Shown: positions 40,001 through 55,559, counted from the stretch's first letter. The stretch is DNA of 64,000 nucleotides from Mycoplasma zalophidermidis (GCF_018913985.1 NZ_JAHMHK010000004.1:22414-86413); one strand, 5' to 3'. Notes: a model not told the origin generated them from the letters alone. A program made the numbers and translations.

Positions 40001-41596
40001 ATGGAATATAAAAAAACAATTATCTTAACTATTTCAATGCTGATTTTCTTGTTTGCTCTGCTACTTGAAGGTTTCTTGATTTATCTAACAATCCGCAAAA
40101 CAAAACTATCATATTTCAATGAACACCTGAAGAAATGAACGCAAGCGATCAAAAGTTCAAACTATAGTAACTCGGCTACTATTGACAGATTTAGGACATT
40201 ATCAGCAACAATGACTAATTACTTGGATTTGAAAAATAGACTGAATAATATGTACTCAAAAATGTGTGATTTAACCAAAGAAATTAACCCTGTCTTGCAA
40301 AATTTGAATGAAGCAATTACAAAGTACAATTTAAATGAGGCTAAATCATTACACAAAAAGGCAACTAACATTTTTAAAGACTACAATAATTTAAATCAAC
40401 AATTCAGTGGTTTAAGTGATTCTCTTAACAAACATTGAAACGCTATCGAAGTAGTGGCGGTAAATGCCTATGAAGTAATTAAAACACTTGAACAAATAAT
40501 CAATGAAAGCAAAGATAAACTACCAATTTCCTATAATTCTTTAATTAATGAACTAAACGAGTTACGAAAGAAAACTTCATATCTAGAATCTCAAAGAACT
40601 AGTAAGGCAATTCAAGATGTGTCCAAAGATTTAAACGAACATGACCGTAAGGTAAGAATTTTTGCTGAAAAAGTCAGCCACATGGTTAATATGGAATGAT
40701 TGAGTTTTAGTTATCTTCCTGAATGTTTAAATCAAATTAAACATCTAGACCAAAGCAATACCAATTACACAAAACTGAACGGTGATTTAGTTAAAATTCA
40801 AGATGATTTTATTAAAGAAACCTACCAAACAACAATCTCCAGAATTCGTGCTTGGTTATATCATTACAGTGTTTTGACTTCACAATTAAAAACCAAGCAA
40901 GAATTGTCAAATTTTATTGGTAATAATATCTCATTAATTAACCAAAATCTGAATAAAATTGAATTAATCACTAATAATTTTGTTTTAATTACAGATGAGT
41001 ACAAACAAAATGAAAAAACTCAAATAATTGCTAATTTCGTAAATTTAAAACAAGATTTTGCAAAAATTAAAACAGCTTTAACAAATGGTGAAGCAAATGT
41101 ATCATATCTAGATATTGACGCGTTCATTAATTCAATGATTGAATGAATAAATAAGTTTAACTATTTAATTAAACAATATAATGACGCCGAAGAAAGTAAA
41201 CGTTATCAACAATACTATTTAAATATTTTACAAATATGGTACTTGTTTGTTATCACAAATAAAGATTTATTAGAGATGAATTCAACCAATGAAAAAGCAA
41301 TTACACAATTAATCAAAATGAATGAAAGTTTCACATCAAAATCAGCAATAGAAGAAAACAAACTAACGTTTTTTGCTGATAGACTGTTAGAATTGTGTAA
41401 ATTGATTTATTATGCTCAAACATATAAATTTATGGCTCTGGATTTAATTAACTCAGCATCAATATACAGATTAAACAATGAAAATATTGATTCGCTGATT
41501 AAAATAAGTCTTGAAAAAATCCAAAATAAACAATACAAAGAGGCATTCCAATTGATTAAAGACTTAATTAGAAGGGAGAAATTAGATGTTCACTAA
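40001..41596 (+). CDS. EzrA-like membrane-anchored coiled-coil protein
   Basis: A 531-aa protein with one N-terminal membrane helix (residues 7-30, ILTISMLIFLFALLLEGFLIYL), a short basic segment, and then an almost wholly helical, Asn/Lys/Gln-rich body with predicted spectrin-like coiled coils. This layout, the length, and the position directly before thiI match EzrA, the Z-ring regulator of Firmicutes, whose gene is a near neighbour of thiI (ytbJ) in Bacillus. Sequence identity is not readable by eye, so the call is by architecture and neighbourhood. The stop overlaps the thiI start by eleven bases. TGA codons are Trp. Confidence 0.5.
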
Positions 41597-42722
41597 GATA
41601 TTAATACGTTACGGGGAATTAACGCTTAAAGGTAAAAATAGACAAAATTTTATAGATGTTTTAGCCCGTAACATTACAAACATTGTTGGCGAACGACCAG
41701 ATGCTAAATTTGATCGTATGTATCTTTCATATTCTCAACACAATATGAATAAATTGAAATACATTTTCGGCATAAGTTCTTATAGTCCGGTTGTTGAATG
41801 TGAAAATAAAATTGATCAAATATTTGATTTCGCTAACAAAATGATTGATTTTAATTCTAAAACATTCAAAATCTCTGCCAGACGTTCAAACAAAAATTTT
41901 GAGCTTTCTAGTCAAGATATCAACATGCAATTAGGTGGTTTTATTCTTAAAAACCACCCAAATATCAGTGTTGATGTACACAATCCAGACCAAACAATTT
42001 TTGTGGAGGTGAGAGATAAATCAACATTTATTTTTCAAGACGCCACACCCGGACTTGGCGGACTACCCGTTGGAATTTCAGGTCGTGTATTACACTTAAT
42101 GAGCGGCGGCATCGACTCGCCAGTGGCTGCCTTTGAATTAATGAAACGTGGCTTAGAGGTACATTTCCTTTCATTTGTTTCTCCACCACAAACCGATGAA
42201 AAAACAATTGATAAAATGAAAAGATTGATTGCTAAATTAAACAACTATCAATGCAAAAGTATGTTTTATTTATGTGATTATTCAAATATTTTGAATTACA
42301 TTGCACTTGTATCAAATCAGGCATTTAAAATAACATTGTTAAGAAGAAGTTTTTATAGAATTGCATCCAGTTTAGCAGACAAACTTCATTTTATAGCTCT
42401 TTCAAATGGTGAAAATCTTGGACAAGTTGCTTCGCAAACATTAGAATCACTATCTGTTATTAATCAATCTAGTTCAAAATTGGTTTTGCGTCCTTTATTA
42501 ACAAAAGATAAGGTAGAAACAATAAATATTGCAAAACAAATCGGAACCTACGAAATAAGCATTGAAAAAGCAAATGAAACGTGCGAAATGTTTGCTCCAA
42601 AAGAGCCAGTAACTAAACCACGTTTTGAAGATGTTATTAAATTAGAAAATGAACTAAATAATTTGGAAAAATTTGAAAGTAATATAATTTTAAATAACAT
42701 AGAAGTAATAAAAATAAAATAG
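41586..42722 (+). CDS. thiI: tRNA 4-thiouridine synthetase ThiI
   Basis: A 378-aa enzyme that adenylates tRNA position 8 for sulfur transfer. An N-terminal ferredoxin-like and THUMP domain (residues 1-165, [15 protein letters not shown] near 8) precedes a PP-loop ATPase domain with SGGIDSPVA near 175. No rhodanese extension is present, so the persulfide route is of the short (Bacillus-like) type. The start ATG overlaps the EzrA-like gene; AGAAGGGAG is upstream. It is followed ten bases later by eno. Confidence 0.93.
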   Translation: MFTKILIRYGELTLKGKNRQNFIDVLARNITNIVGERPDAKFDRMYLSYSQHNMNKLKYIFGISSYSPVVECENKIDQIFDFANKMIDFNSKTFKISARRSNKNFELSSQDINMQLGGFILKNHPNISVDVHNPDQTIFVEVRDKSTFIFQDATPGLGGLPVGISGRVLHLMSGGIDSPVAAFELMKRGLEVHFLSFVSPPQTDEKTIDKMKRLIAKLNNYQCKSMFYLCDYSNILNYIALVSNQAFKITLLRRSFYRIASSLADKLHFIALSNGENLGQVASQTLESLSVINQSSSKLVLRPLLTKDKVETINIAKQIGTYEISIEKANETCEMFAPKEPVTKPRFEDVIKLENELNNLEKFESNIILNNIEVIKIK

Positions 42723-42732
42723 GAGAGTATAT

Positions 42733-44106
<1,374 letters not shown>

Positions 44107-44115
44107 TACTCATTT

Positions 44116-44142
44116 AAATACTCGGCAACGAGTATTTTTTTT
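44116..44142 (+). terminator. Terminator after eno
   Basis: AAATACTCG/CGAGTATTT stem with GCAA loop, then T-run. Confidence 0.85.
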
Positions 44143-44155
44143 ATATCAAAATAAT

Positions 44156-44183
44156 AAAAAAGCAGCCAAATTTGGCTGCTTTT
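44156..44183 (-). terminator. Terminator after lspA
   Basis: AAAGCAGCCA/TGGCTGCTTT perfect stem flanked by A and T runs; on the minus strand it follows the lspA stop at 44189. Confidence 0.8.
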
Positions 44184-44188
44184 AAATA

Positions 44189-44906
44189 TTATTTTTCGTC
44201 TAAACCATCGGTGTCAGAATTTTTATTATCTTGATTTGTATCAGTTGTCAATGAAGCATTATTTTTTTCTTTTTCTTCACTAACGTATTCTGCAATTAAT
44301 GAAACTACAAAATAAATTAATAACCCAATGCAACCACCAACTAAAACAACATCAGCAAAGTTAAATGTTCCTATTTCTTTTCCCTGTCACTTTTCTAAAA
44401 AGGTACAAAAGAAAATATCTTTAACATGTCCTGCCCACAAGAAGCGATCTAACATATTTCCGATTGAACCTGCGCACAATAAAGCCATCATTACAACAAT
44501 AGTTTTTGACTCTGTAAAAAATGGTACAGTTAGTAAAGCTAAAAACATAATAATACTTAATATTTGAATAATTATAATTGTTGCTTTATTTTCTCATGGA
44601 AGTACGGTTACTCCATAGTGTTCAACAGATCTTACACCAATTATTGCACCTTCATATATTACTGTTCTATCACCCTTATAGTTGTTAAAATCAGCTCATT
44701 TAAACAATGCGGCTTTGGTTATTTGGTCAATAGCCAATAACATAATAAAAAGTATTGTGAATATTAAATAGTTAATTAATATTTGTTTTTTATGATTCAA
44801 CCATTTATCTTTTAAATAGTTTTTAAATTCTGTAAATTTGGATTTTATATTTTGTTTTCTTTCATCTCATGTAGGTTTTGGTTTATAGTTGTTACCATTG
44901 ACTTCT

Positions 44907-44914
<8 letters not shown>
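44189..44914 (-). CDS. lspA: Lipoprotein signal peptidase II
   Basis: A 241-aa membrane protease that cleaves lipoprotein signal peptides before the lipid-modified Cys. It has a charged 45-residue N-terminus and four membrane helices; the catalytic Asp residues are in GNMLDRFLWAGHVKDIF (near 155) and GTFNFADVVLVGG (near 185). The charged C-terminal tail is longer than usual. Because of TGA Trp codons it is fragmented in a standard translation. The ATG at 44914 overlaps the ileS stop region, so it is expressed with ileS. Its substrates in this window include the P37, nuclease and repeat lipoproteins. Confidence 0.9.
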
Positions 44915-47585
<2,671 letters not shown>

Positions 47586-47665
47586 GGTGCTCCTTATTCT
47601 GTATATATAATTAATATAATTTTATATTAAGTTTTAATATTATATAGAACATTCGCTTCAATATC

Positions 47666-47697
47666 AAAAAAAGTGAGAAATGCTCACTCTTTTTTTG
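47666..47697 (-). terminator. Terminator after the surface nuclease gene
   Basis: GTGAG/CTCAC stem with flanking A7 and T7 runs; on the minus strand it follows the nuclease stop at 47702. Confidence 0.75.
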
Positions 47698-47701
47698 CGG
47701 T

Positions 47702-48871
47702 TTATTTAATAGCAATAGCTATTCCTTTGTTGTGAAATTTAGAATCAGTTTTAAATCAAATTAAATCGATAAGCTCAGGATAATCACTAAATGGATTACG
47801 TAGTCCATTATAATGTCTGGCTATTGCATTATTTCTATCTACATCAAATGCGTCAATATCGTCTTGATTAGACCATTTTTTATAAACTTCAAGATATTTT
47901 TTAGTTATGTATGGAAAACTGTTTTCAAATAAATCATTAGAAATTGAATTATTATGTGTAACAACAAAATAGAAATAAGCACGGGCTACATCGCCTTTAA
48001 ATTCATCTATTGGCTCACAAATTCCGTTGGTTTTATCAACTTTAGTACCATTTCGACTGATAAAAGTTGGATTTTTAACGATATAGTGCGGATAATTCCC
48101 TCTTTCATTATTAACAAGTTTGTCGGTTGGAAATATAAAGTGGGCGTCGTTTCTTGTTGGTTCAACTTTACCAAATCATGACTGTGGCACAATATGTTCT
48201 CTGTTGTATTTTGAACCTTCACCAGATTTTGAACGACTTTTCCCACTGCTACCGTCAGCATCTTTTCCTTCGTGAAACTCGTAAGTGAAGTAATAAGGGT
48301 CTTGGCCTTTAGGATTTTCTGAATAAATATCTAAAATGGTATTATCTTTTTCGTAGTATTTGTCAAGAAAAGCATCTTTATAAACGTTGTATAGGTAGGC
48401 ATACGTCTTAATACCTCTTATTTTAGATTGTTGCAATTTTAATAACTCATCAAAAAGCGCTTTACCGTTTAGACCTTCTAATGAACTATAATAAGAATCT
48501 TTTTTATAAACTAGTCTTGTATTTTTATCAATGGCAACAGCGTCTTCTTTAATTTTGTATTCAAAAGTCTGTGGTTCTTGGTCTGAACCGGTTTTACGTA
48601 GTGAGTAAATTACACTTCCGTTTGGTTTAATCTCAATATAAGAAATCTCATAACCTAATGGTAAATTTTCAACATTTAATTTTGAAATGACATTTTTAGG
48701 ATCGGTTGATTTGAAATCTATTAACTCTGTCGGTTCTATGACTAACCTAGATGCAATCTTTTCTAGATATGAATTATTAGCATTTTTATTATCACATTTA
48801 GCAGCACAAATAATGCTTGAAGGCACTAAAAACGAAAGAGCTAAAGTATTTAAGTTAAAAACTTTATTCAT
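47702..48871 (-). CDS. Surface lipoprotein endonuclease (Endonuclease I family)
   Basis: A 389-aa lipoprotein with signal peptide and a mycoplasma-type lipobox CAAKC (Cys at residue 26). The catalytic domain matches Endonuclease_1 (EndA/NucM/BsnA): YNREHIVPQSWF near residue 225 gives the His, and NDAHFIFPTDKLVNNERGNYPH follows. Enzymes of this family cut DNA or RNA without sequence preference; on the surface it could feed nucleotide salvage and attack extracellular DNA (inference). It starts one base after the stop of the large lipoprotein, so the two form one operon. The ATG lies inside the end of the preceding gene's downstream sequence and has no strong ribosome-binding site. Confidence 0.85.
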
Positions 48872-48872
48872 A

Positions 48873-51533
48873 TTAATTTAAGACTACTTCAAATACTTGT
48901 TTAGGGTCTGAGGTATCTGAATGCAATTTAAATTTGACAACAATTTTGCCATCAGAATTTTTTTCTAAATAAAGAGCTTTACGGTTGCCAACAGTTCCAA
49001 CAGGAATTACCTCACTTTGATAAATATCTAAAAACGTTTCATTTAATTTTAAATAACTCATATTATTGTTTGCATTCTTGTTATTGGTACCATATGTGAA
49101 ACTATTATTTTTACTATTGAATTTTATGTATCCATAAGGTTTATTAACATTTCTATCCTTTGCAAACTCTTCAAGTTTATTAATTTCTTTCTTATATTCA
49201 GGTGCTGATTTATCAACTATAAATAATTTGCCTTCTTTAGCAACATCTAGAATTGATTTAATTTCTTCATATTTCAAACCTTCGTAAACTTTGGTGTATT
49301 TTCTTATGGTTTGATCAGGCAATCTAAAACTGAATACTAAAGGCATTTTTCCTTCTTTGTAAAGATTTAGAGATTTTTGGTGTTTGTCAGCTGTTTTTTT
49401 AGTATTGGTTTTTACATAACCGATTGTGAAAAAATTATGTTTATTTTCTTGTAGCGTTGCCCCAGGCAATGAACTAAATTCTTTTTCACTAGTTCATTCA
49501 TTCATTTTGATATCTTTTTCAGTAAGCATTCAAGCTGGTTTATCAGTTGGAATTTTTATTCCTAATTCTTGAATCATTTTTTCTGCATCAGTATTAAAAT
49601 CACCATCTTTAAGTTGAATTGATCATGAATATGTTTTAATACTATCATCGTCAGCATTATATTTTACCGAAGCAGTTATTTTTCTATGTGAGTCGTCTCA
49701 ATTATATGTAACATAATTAGTGATTCCGCCCTCAGTCGTTTTTTCTTTAGCGATTAATTTATTGATACCAATACCTAATGATTCTAATGTTGATTCACTA
49801 ATTCCTGCAAAACCATCAACAGTAATAATTACTGCATTACGTTTAGTTTCGTTATTGGCATAATCACTATAATATGATTTATCACTAACACTAAACTTAA
49901 AAGTGCTTAATATACTTTCTAATTGTTGGTCATTAAGCTTTTCAATCTTAGTAAATCCAGTAATATTGACACTATGCATATAATCTTGTTCAGTTGGTTC
50001 TCCAAAAGAAGAATCTTTGGCAAGTGAAATATTTAAATCAAGATTTCCTTCTTTAAGATTTTTAGTTGCAACTTCTACAGAATTAACTTTTACCCCATAC
50101 TTAGCTAATAATTCGTTACTTTCTTCTTCGCTTTTGCCATCAACATTAATGATTAATTGGTCTTTTAGATTGTCTTTGTGTTCGTTTAAATAATCAAAAA
50201 CATTCTTTGCAGATTTATCTTTAAGATCTAATGTTAATCTATTTACTACATTTTGAATGCTTAATCCAGGTTTGTATCCAAATGGTCTTGATTCAATTTT
50301 GACATCATCAAGATTGTAATCATAAATATTTGTAATTCCGAAGCTAAAGGTCAAATTACCATTATAATCACCATCAATTTCTGTTACTTCTAAGGCAAAT
50401 ACTTCATTCAATGTGTCTATTGGTAGGACAATATCACTGTTAGGATCATTTTTGACAGTGATAATAAAGTCTCCAATAAATTCTTTAATTTCTTCTAAAT
50501 ACACAGTGTTAATTTTAGTATTAGGTTTAGATATTTCGAATTTTGCCTTCTTTGTTAAGTAATCGATCATATCTTCTTTTGAAGTGTATTTATTGAAACA
50601 ATCAAATGTTTTTTCAACGTCAGAAAAACGTTCAACCAATTTATTTTCTAAGTCCTTAACAATTGCATCATATTTAATTGTTAATGTGCCAAGTTTATCA
50701 TCGCTTTTTTCGATAATTAAACTATCAAATGGTATAGTTATTTCTACTTTATTATCAATATTACCTTTTTCGCCAAATAATTCATAAAACATATTTTTAT
50801 CAATCTTTGAACTAATATATGAACGGTAATTATTGTCTAATTTATGTTTGAATTCTAACTTTTCTAGTAATTTCTTCATATTTTCGTTGCCAGAAACAAC
50901 TTTTAAATCAGATTTTTTAAAACCTTCTATCGCAAATTCATTTACATTAGATTTAATGTCTGTATTTTTAATTTGCAATAAATATTTAACTAAAAGTTTT
51001 CCTTCTTGATTATCTGCAATTACTGAAATAATATGTAAATCACATTCATTAACATCGTAATTTGTCGCTAGAACATTCTCAATTCCGAAATCAGAAGCTA
51101 TTTCATATTGAAGGTTTTCTTGTTCAATATTTTTTATATTAAATTTAACAGTTTTGGCTTTTTCATTGATTTCATTAGCATTTAGTATTTTAAAACCTTC
51201 TATTCAAATTGTTTTTTCGACCGTTTTATTATATTTATCAACAAAACTAAATTTAACAGTTAATTTACCTGTACTATCATCTGGCATAACATTAATAATT
51301 TGTACCGATTCATTGATTTGATTGTCGTTTTCGTCTAATGATACTACCTTTATTTCATCTTTTTTTATTGAGCTTGCATAAACGTTGCGAATATCTTTTG
51401 CATCCACATTAGCAATTTTTAATTCAAAGTCTAAAACTCAGTTTTCTTTAGAAGAAGAACAAGCAGCAGATAAAGTTGGTGTCACAACAGCTACTATCCC
51501 ACTTCCTATTAATAGTAATTTCATTTTCTTCAT
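48873..51533 (-). CDS. Large lipoprotein with lipoprotein-17-type repeats
   Basis: An 886-aa surface lipoprotein. Signal peptide with lipobox LSAAC (Cys 25) and GGGAGG nine bases before ATG 51533. The body is made of several related units of about 85-130 residues that contain phrases such as IEGFK and VNITGFTK or ITVDGFAG and end in a helix/strand pattern; they resemble the lipoprotein 17-related variable surface protein domain of mycoplasmas. Such proteins face the host. TGA codons are Trp. It precedes the surface nuclease by one base, so both are made together; the meaning of the pairing is not known. Confidence 0.7.
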
Positions 51534-51798
51534 TTTTTTATTCCTCCCAAATCCATTAATCATTATTAAATTTTAAAAAGCTGAAAATATAAAACAAAAT
51601 TAACTTTCTTAGTCTAATAATAATTTAAATGATTATTTTATTTCATATATACATCCTTAAAAATGAATTACGTAAATTATATACTTATTACATTTGGATA
51701 ATAAAATAGCATTTAAAATACCTAATTATTGACGTATTTTCCACATTTTTTTGCATTATTTTAAGTTCTTCATCATTCTAAGTTTTAAAATTTAAAAT
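51534..51798. other. Intergenic stretch upstream of the lipoprotein operon
   Basis: About 265 bases of AT-rich DNA without a gene. It must contain the promoter for the minus-strand lipoprotein/nuclease operon; no unambiguous -10 box is visible. Confidence 0.4.
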
Positions 51799-51822
51799 TA
51801 AAAAACATTGCTGTGCAATGTT
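51799..51822 (-). terminator. Terminator after pyrG
   Basis: AACATTGC/GCAATGTT stem; T-run on the minus strand. Confidence 0.8.
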
Positions 51823-51835
51823 CCAATAAAATTGA

Positions 51836-53458
51836 TTATTTTGAAGATTTATTTAGCCAAGTAGCATTTAAAAATTCATTAAACAATGGATTAGATTTTA
51901 AGACTCTAGTTGTAAATTCAGGGTGATATTGAACACCTACATAAAAAGGGTGATTTTTAACCTCACAAATTTCGGCTACTTTCAACTCTGGATGTATTCC
52001 GCTAAAAATAAATTCCTCGTCTTCTAAAGAATGACGGTATTTATCAGCAATTTCATATCTATGTCTATGTCTCTCATAAAACATTTCTTGACCATAAATT
52101 TTTTGCGCTAAAGAATTTGGTAAGGCAATAATTTTATCTTCACCCAATCTTAGTGTACCACCCAATTTCATCGTGTCTCCGTTTTCGTAAAACGGAGTTA
52201 ACACAAAATTTTGTTTGACTTTTTTATCAGCAAACTCTTTACTTGTAGGGTTTTTTATTCCTAATCTTCTAGCTTGTGCTATCGCCATAGCTTGAAATCC
52301 TAAACAAATACCTAGTGTTGGAATTAAATTTTTCCGTGTATATTCTGCTACATCAACTTTAGAATAAAATCCTCTAACACCAAAACCGGGAAGTATCATA
52401 ACACCATCAATATTACTAAACATTGTTTCAATATTTTTATCTGTTATTTGCTCAGAATCAACTAATTCATAATTCAATTCTACATTTAAATGTGCTGCAG
52501 CAATTTTTAACGAAGAAACGATAGATAAATATGCATCTTCAAGACCAGTATATTTACCAACTAATAACAAATTAACTGGTTTTTGCCTCTTTGATAAATA
52601 TTTTTTTATAAATTCGTTTCATTCATTGTTAGCATTTTGAATAATAGGTTTTTTAATATTAAAGTGTTTAAAAATAATTTCGATAATACCTGATTTTTCC
52701 AAAAATAATGGAATTTCATAAATGTTTGCTTTATCAGGAATATTAATAACGTTTTCAGGTTTTAAAAAAGCATTTTCACTAATTTTTTTTATTATTGATA
52801 AATCAACATCTCCCTGTGAACGCAACAATAATAAATTAGGGTTTATACCAAATGAACGAAGAGAAGCAATAGATACTTGACTTGGTTTTGATTTGTATTC
52901 TTTTGAGGCTGTTAAAAATGGCACAAAAGCTAAATGTGCAAACATTGTTTGTTTTTTGTATAAGCTGGCGAATTTGCTTATTGCATATATGTAAGGATTT
53001 GACTCTAAATCTCCTACAGTCCCACCAATTTCAATTAGCATGAAATCTGGTTGCTTATTTTTTGCTAATGATACTATAATGTCAATTATTTCATCAATTA
53101 CATGAGGTACAATTTGAACGGTTTTACCACCATATTCTCCCTTTCTTTCCTTCTCGAAAATTCTAGTAAAAATACGACCAGTTGTAAAGTTAGATTCTTT
53201 TGTTAATTTAACATCTATAAATCTTTCATAGTGACCTAAATCTAAGTCGGTTTCTCCACCGTCGCTAGTTACATATACCTCTCCATGTTCCATCGGATTC
53301 ATAACTCCAGGATCAATATTTAAATATGGATCAAGCTTCAAAACAAAAATATTGAACCCCTGAGCCTTTAATAAATTGCCCATACTTGCTGCAGTAACTC
53401 CTTTTCCTAATCCACTTAATACTCCACCTGTTGTAAAAATAAACTTTGTTTTCTTCAT
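51836..53458 (-). CDS. pyrG: CTP synthase
   Basis: A 540-aa enzyme that aminates UTP to CTP with glutamine. The synthetase domain (1-270) starts TKFIFTTGGVLSGLGKG with the P-loop; the glutaminase domain (about 290-540) has the catalytic Cys in GICLGFQ near residue 385 (usually GMQ) and the His-Glu in YHPEF near 515. Two stretches are joined only across a TGA Trp. The ATG at 53458 has AAGGAG six bases upstream; an upstream in-frame ATG adds ten residues without conservation. Confidence 0.95.
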
Positions 53459-53526
53459 AATTAAACTCCTTAATAATATTTTAATCATATAACAAAGATG
53501 AAAAATACCACCAATTTAATAAAGAC

Positions 53527-53558
53527 AAAAACCTTCGGCATACTTTACCAAAGGTTTT
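53527..53558 (-). terminator. Second terminator below the tRNA operon
   Basis: AAAACCTT/AAGGTTTT stem; five T on the minus strand. It lies between pyrG and the tRNA operon and would catch read-through from the latter. Confidence 0.6.
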
Positions 53559-53594
53559 GGAGTCATAAATTTTATGTTTTTAAATAAAATCGCG

Positions 53595-53617
53595 AAAAAA
53601 AAGCCCTGCTTGGGGGC
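53595..53617 (-). terminator. Terminator of the tRNA operon
   Basis: GCCC/GGGC stem and eight T on the minus strand, just below tRNA-Phe. Confidence 0.7.
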
Positions 53618-53630
53618 GATTTTCATCATA

Positions 53631-53706
53631 TGGTGGCTCCGGCAGGAATCGAACCAGCGACACACGGAGCTTCAATCCGTTGCTCTACCTACTGAGCTAC
53701 AGAGCC
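53631..53706 (-). tRNA. tRNA-Phe (anticodon GAA)
   Basis: Full cloverleaf on the minus strand, 76 nt with encoded CCA; anticodon loop TTGAAGC inside stem ACGGA/TCCGT. Last gene of the eight-tRNA operon. Confidence 0.96.
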
Positions 53707-53710
53707 AACA

Positions 53711-53787
53711 TGGCGGTCCAGACGGGGATTGAACCCGCGATCTCCTCCGTGACAGGGAGGCGTATTAAACCACTTTACCACTGGACC
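53711..53787 (-). tRNA. tRNA-Asp (anticodon GTC)
   Basis: Cloverleaf of 77 nt with CCA; anticodon loop CTGTCAC in stem CCTCC/GGAGG; acceptor GGTCCAG/CTGGACC. Confidence 0.96.
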
Positions 53788-53790
53788 ATT

Positions 53791-53867
53791 TGGTGGCGGA
53801 GGTTGGACTTGAACCAACGACCTCAGGGTTATGAGCCCTGCGAGATACCGAGCTTCTCCACTCCGCG
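53791..53867 (-). tRNA. Initiator tRNA-fMet (anticodon CAT)
   Basis: 77 nt with CCA. The first acceptor position is a C facing C (CGCGGAG/CTCCGCC), the mismatch of bacterial initiator tRNA, and the anticodon stem has three G-C pairs next to the loop CTCATAA. Confidence 0.95.
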
Positions 53868-53902
53868 ATGTGATATTTTTAATTGGGTGCCATTAAGGCA
53901 AA

Positions 53903-53995
53903 TGGCGGGTGATGAGGGATTTGAACCCCCGCGGGCCGTGAAGCCCCTGCTAGTTTTCAAGACTAGTCCCTTCAGCCGGACTTGGGTAATCACCC
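53903..53995 (-). tRNA. tRNA-Ser (anticodon TGA)
   Basis: 93 nt with encoded CCA and the long variable arm of serine tRNA; anticodon loop CTTGAAA in stem CTAGT/ACTAG. Confidence 0.95.
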
Positions 53996-53996
53996 G

Positions 53997-54072
53997 TGGT
54001 GGACCTAACTGGATTCGAACCGGTAACCGACCGGTTATGAGCCGGTTGCTCTAACCGTTGAGCTATAGGTCC
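53997..54072 (-). tRNA. tRNA-Ile2 (anticodon CAT, lysidine-modified)
   Basis: 76 nt with CCA; acceptor GGACCTA/TAGGTCC and loop CTCATAA match the Bacillus Ile2 gene, not elongator Met. C34 should become lysidine so that it reads ATA. Confidence 0.85.
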
Positions 54073-54097
54073 ATAACAGTTAGATAATTCCATATAA

Positions 54098-54174
54098 TGG
54101 TAGCGTCGAAGAGAGTCGAACTCTTGACCTTCCGGGTATGAACCGGACGCTCTAACCAACTGAGCTACAACGCC
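54098..54174 (-). tRNA. Elongator tRNA-Met (anticodon CAT)
   Basis: 77 nt with CCA; loop TTCATAC in stem TCCGG/CCGGA, as in elongator Met of Firmicutes. Acceptor stem begins with a G-T pair. Confidence 0.88.
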
Positions 54175-54181
54175 ATAATAA

Positions 54182-54258
54182 TGGTGGAGGATATGGGATT
54201 CGAACCCACCACCCCCTGCGTGCAAGGCAGGTGCTCTAGCCAAATGAGCTAATCCCCC
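54182..54258 (-). tRNA. tRNA-Ala (anticodon TGC)
   Basis: 77 nt with CCA; anticodon loop CTTGCAC in stem CCTGC/GCAGG. Confidence 0.95.
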
Positions 54259-54261
54259 CAA

Positions 54262-54338
54262 TGGTGAAGAAGACAGGATTTGAACCTGCGACCACTTGGT
54301 CCCAAACCAAGCGCTCTACCAAGCTGAGCTACTTCTCC
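54262..54338 (-). tRNA. tRNA-Pro (anticodon TGG)
   Basis: 77 nt with CCA; anticodon loop TTTGGGA in stem CTTGG/CCAAG. First gene of the operon, about 30 bases below the promoter. Confidence 0.95.
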
Positions 54339-54370
54339 GCTGGTACGCTTTTTGTTTAAAAAGCAAGATT

Positions 54371-54397
54371 ATTATACCATATCAAAACACCCCTCAA
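54371..54397 (-). promoter_or_regulatory. Promoter of the tRNA operon
   Basis: TTGAGG (54397-54392) and GG-TATAAT (54376-54371) on the minus strand, 15 bases apart, upstream of tRNA-Pro. Confidence 0.65.
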
Positions 54398-54518
54398 AGT
54401 ATTTATTAAAATTTTTTTTAATATTTAATAAGTACTAAATTCGCCTTGCAAATTAGTACTTAAACGATTGATAAGGTGCAAAAAAGTAATAAAATTAGTA
54501 ATATAGGGAGAAAAAAAT

Positions 54519-55559
54519 ATGAAAAAAAATATTGATTTAAGTAATGAGAAATTTATCTCTTTCAAAAAAAATTTAAGACTTACTAAGAAAGAATTTTATA
54601 ATTTAGTTGAAATAAAAAATGATTCTGAGTTAAGTTTGATACCCTTATTTAGATTTAATAATCAAACTACTAAAGAAGAAATAATCGTTAAAATTACCAA
54701 TGTTTCTGAATTCATTTCATTCAAGACACAAAAATTAAATATAAAGGATTTCGATACTTTTGTTTTTGATATGGATGGAACATTGCTTGATTCTAAAAAA
54801 AATATCGTACCTAACAATCTTAATAAGCTTAATGAGCTAAGAGCATTAGGCAAAAATATATGCATTGCAACCGGTCGAGCAATATTTATGTTGGAAAATT
54901 ATCTTAAACTAATACCATATAACTTGCCATTCTTATGTGCAAATGGTGGTATGGTTTACAACCATAAAACAATGAAGTTGATTTCAAACTTCAATATAAA
55001 AGATCATGATGCGAAATTATTAATGGATAAATGTGAAGAATTAAATTTAGGCTACTATGTGTTTTGAAATAATGGTCTTGTCGGAGTAAATGTAGAGAAT
55101 TCCGAAGATTTCAAATCACGTGATTACTCAAAAATGATGAAACCCGAGCACTGAGCCTTGAATCCGGGTCGAGAATTTTTGAATGGTAAGATAATTTGTA
55201 AAATTTTAGTAACTTTTGATTCTCACCAACAACAAGACATTTTAAAATTTGCTAATTATGTCAAGGAATTTAAATCATTAATTGGTGTACAAACTCAAAA
55301 AAACTTCTTCGATGTTGGAGAACCTAGCTCAAAAGCAAAAGCGTTAGAATCGATAGTTGCCAAATATAATATTGATTTAAATCGAACTGTTTCATTTGGA
55401 GATGCAAACAATGATGCGCCAACATTTGAAGTTACCGCTTTATCTTGCGCACCTTTAAATTCAATGGAAAATGCTTTGAATGGCGCAACATTTGTTTCAA
55501 ACAAGACATCAAATGAAGATTGAATTGCGGATTTTATCAGTAAATATTTACAAAAATAA
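54519..55559 (+). CDS. HAD-superfamily (Cof-type) phosphatase with an N-terminal extension
   Basis: A 346-aa protein of the Cof subfamily of HAD phosphatases, which act on small phosphorylated metabolites such as sugar phosphates or cofactors. Motif 1 FDMDGTLLDS is at residues about 84-93 and motif 4 is GDANNDAP near residue 290 (usual form GDGxNDxx), with the capping domain between. The 80 residues before motif 1 are an addition not seen in typical Cof proteins; it is Lys/Asn-rich and without motifs. GGGAG lies before the ATG at 54519; TGA is Trp. It is flanked by its own promoter region and a terminator. Confidence 0.85.

Noticed and set aside
47590..47701. T-box leader upstream of ileS
   Set aside because: The 80 bases upstream are AT-rich with no specifier loop or T-box core (GGTGG-ACCGCG); the only hairpin is the terminator of the neighbouring gene.
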